Below, piece by piece: positions 61,811-64,000 of a DNA stretch of 64,000 nucleotides. Source of the stretch: Rubrivivax sp. GTDB taxonomy: Bacteria; Pseudomonadota; Gammaproteobacteria; Burkholderiales; Burkholderiaceae_C. The stretch is from positions 1-64,000 of the forward strand of contig JAIXWM010000046.1 of assembly GCA_027491255.1 (NCBI GenBank). Direction: 5' to 3'. The notes under the pieces were generated by a model. That model saw only the letters and a list, made by a program, of their open reading frames with translations, did no database searches and was not told where the DNA came from. A program made the translations under genes and the position numbers. The stretch's first letter is position 1. Each line of letters begins with the position of its first letter.

Positions 61811-62673
61811 CGCCGCCAGCGCCAGCCGCTGGCCAATGCCGTGCCGCACAAGACCAGCATCCCACCGGCCAGCGTGTGCCAGCCCACACGCTCGTCCAGG
61901 AAGACCACGCCCCACAGCGTACCGAAGACCGGGATCAGGAACGTCACCGTCAGCGTGCGCACCGGACCGATGTCGGCCAGCAGCCGGAAGTACAGCAGGT
62001 AGGCCACGCCGCTGCAGACGACGCCGAGCGCGAGCGCGGCACCCGCGACTGTCGGCGTCGGCGTGGGCACCGGCTGTGCCGTCGCCAGCCACAGCGGCAG
62101 CATCCACAGCGCCGCGGCCCACATGCTGCCGTGGGCGTTGGCCAGCGGCTCCACGCCCGGGGCTGCGCGCGCGTACGTGGTCGACAGCCCATAGCACAGC
62201 GAGGCCGCCAGCGCCGCCGCCACCGCCCAGCCGCTGCCCGGGGCCAGCGCGAGCGACTCCACCCCCACCAGCACCGCCACGCCGGCCAGCCCGAGCACGA
62301 GCCCGACCAGGACCCGCGCCGCGGGCCAGTGCCGTGCCCAGGCCGCACCGACGACCGCGCCCCAGATCGGCGCGGTGGCGTTCAGCACCGACAGCAAGGT
62401 GGCCGGCAGCGCGCCCGCCGCATGCGCCCACAGCACGAAGGGCAGCGCCGAGTTCAGCAGCCCGAGTGTCAGGAAGTGCCGCCCGTGCATGCGCCAGTGC
62501 AGCGGACGGCGCCAGACCAGTGCAACTGCGGACAGAAACAACGCCGCCAGCAAGGCGCGCAGCAGCACCAGCAATTCGGGCCCGAGCACCGGCACCGCCA
62601 CGCGCATGAACAGGAAGGACGCACCCCAGATCGCGCCCAGGGCGAGCATGCGGATGAGGCTGGCGGGGGTCAT
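61789..62673 (-). CDS. EamA/DMT superfamily transporter
   Basis: MTPASLIRMLALGAIWGASFLFMRVAVPVLGPELLVLLRALLAALFLSAVAL...PVRTLTVTFLIPVFGTLWGVVFLDERVG. Confidence 0.92.
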   Translation of the reverse strand: MTPASLIRMLALGAIWGASFLFMRVAVPVLGPELLVLLRALLAALFLSAVALVWRRPLHWRMHGRHFLTLGLLNSALPFVLWAHAAGALPATLLSVLNATAPIWGAVVGAAWARHWPAARVLVGLVLGLAGVAVLVGVESLALAPGSGWAVAAALAASLCYGLSTTYARAAPGVEPLANAHGSMWAAALWMLPLWLATAQPVPTPTPTVAGAALALGVVCSGVAYLLYFRLLADIGPVRTLTVTFLIPVFGTLWGVVFLDERVGWHTLAGGMLVLCGTALASGWRWRRTGAAGS

Positions 62674-63285
62674 CGAACGAGGTTCAGGTTGACGGGGGAG
62701 GCGCCGGCAGTCGGGCAGGCCCCAGCCGACCGCTGCATCAGCTCGCAATGTGCCATCTCTTCAGGCCGCTTCAATCTGGATTCGGTACTTGGGCGCAGCC
62801 GAGCGGGCTACCGTCGGCCGCGAGGGCAAGGCGAGAAACCCAGCCGTGGCGGTGCCATCGCGACGCTTCGCAACGCTGCCGTCATGGTCGAGGCCAGCTC
62901 TTTTCGGCCGCGCAGCACTATCGCCCTGCTGGTGAAGCCGGCATCTCGCGGCGCGTCATGCACTCGCTCGCGTTCAGACCATTGCGCCTGCAGCCGCAGT
63001 GCGCCCTCGCGGTACGCAGGCCATCGTTGCACATCGGCTGCATGCACCGCAGGCCTGCAGGCGTGGCCTCGGCGACGCAGGCAGACGAATGCCCGCAGGA
63101 TCGAAACCGCAACAGGGCCGAGGTGGCAGGTCGACCCTGCCGCGACAGAGCGCGATGCCGGGTGCCAGGCAAGTCTGCGGCGCGTCGAATCGAACCCCTC
63201 GCAGGGACGGAAGGGCCGGAGCCCACGAAGTCCGCGAACCATGCCCTACGATCACTTCCCCTGCAGTCCCGCTCCCACCCGCCCC

Positions 63286-64000
63286 ATGCCCTCCGCCCAG
63301 CCCGTCGCCCTCGTCACCGGTGCCAACACCGGCATCGGCCGCGTGACTGCACGCGAACTGGCCCGCGCCGGCTATCGGGTGTTCCTGGCCTGTCGCTCGC
63401 CGGCGCGCACACGGGCGGTGCTGGAGGAGATCGCCGCGGTGGCGCCTGGCGTGCCGGCCGAGTGGCTGGCGCTGGACCTCGCGGACCTGGACTCGGTGCG
63501 CGCCTGCGCGCAGGACTTCCTGGCGCGCGGCCTGCCGCTGCACCTGCTGGTCAACAACGCCGGGCTGGCGGGGGGTGGCGGGACGACAGCGCAGGGTTTC
63601 GAGCGGGCCTTCGGCACCAACCACCTCGGGCACTTCCTGCTGACAAAGCTGCTGCTGCCGCGGCTGTGCGACAGCGCGCCGGCGCGCATCGTCACGGTGG
63701 CCAGCCGTGCGCACGAGCGCGCCGGTGGCATCGACTGGGAAGCCCTGCGCGCGCCCAAGCGCGGCCTGATCGGGTGGCCCGAGTACTCGGTGTCCAAACT
63801 CGCCAACGTGCTGTTCAGCGCCGAACTCGGCCGGCGCCTGCAGGGCACGGGCGTGACGACCTATGCGCTGCACCCCGGCGTCGTCGCGAGCGACATCTGG
63901 CGCCGCGTGCCGCAGCCTCTGCGCTGGCTGATGACGCGACGCATGATCGGCCCCGAGGAAGGGGCGCGCACGACGCTGCACTGTGCGCTCGCGCCCGAAC
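63286..64000 (+). CDS. SDR family oxidoreductase (runs off window end)
   Basis: MPSAQPVALVTGANTGIGRVTARELARAGYRVFLACRSPARTRAVLEEI...LLVNNAGLAGGGG...EYSVSKLANVLFSAELGRRL; open at 64000. Confidence 0.92.
   Translation, partial: MPSAQPVALVTGANTGIGRVTARELARAGYRVFLACRSPARTRAVLEEIAAVAPGVPAEWLALDLADLDSVRACAQDFLARGLPLHLLVNNAGLAGGGGTTAQGFERAFGTNHLGHFLLTKLLLPRLCDSAPARIVTVASRAHERAGGIDWEALRAPKRGLIGWPEYSVSKLANVLFSAELGRRLQGTGVTTYALHPGVVASDIWRRVPQPLRWLMTRRMIGPEEGARTTLHCALAPE

Overview
A roughly 70% GC bacterial segment with no rRNA, tRNA, CRISPR array or intact transposon that I could recognise. Gene style and families (Bug/TctC solute-binding proteins, a 'FGLSLSKPFDAL' repeat) suggest Burkholderiales. Left end: phnC-phnD-phnE on the minus strand (phnE truncated), then an AmmeMemoRadiSam locus (MEMO1-AMMECR1 fusion plus radical SAM enzyme) beside a second radical SAM protein with a CX4CX2C cluster motif, then a DUF4143-type ATPase whose start codon lies inside a perfect AT-rich palindrome. 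From about 8.5 to 49.5 kb is a dense catabolic/transport island: three complete oligopeptide ABC transporters, four M81/MlrC-type metallopeptidase paralogs, a D-aminoacylase, a D-threonine aldolase-like enzyme, SelA-like PLP enzyme plus amidohydrolase, UxuA-like, RraA-like and enolase-superfamily enzymes, otnK and (far away) otnC, and one IclR regulator. The best candidate for an undescribed system is a repeated palindrome, GTTTC-N7-GAAAC. I found it exactly four times, each time in an intergenic region in front of a transport/hydrolase unit of this island, and it probably defines a local (IclR?) regulon. A decayed duplicate of the otnK 3' end lies just downstream of otnK. The right end has an intradiol dioxygenase/BKACE/amidohydrolase cluster, a secreted subtilase, a DMT transporter and a truncated SDR. 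All family calls are from reading translated sequence; no searches were run.
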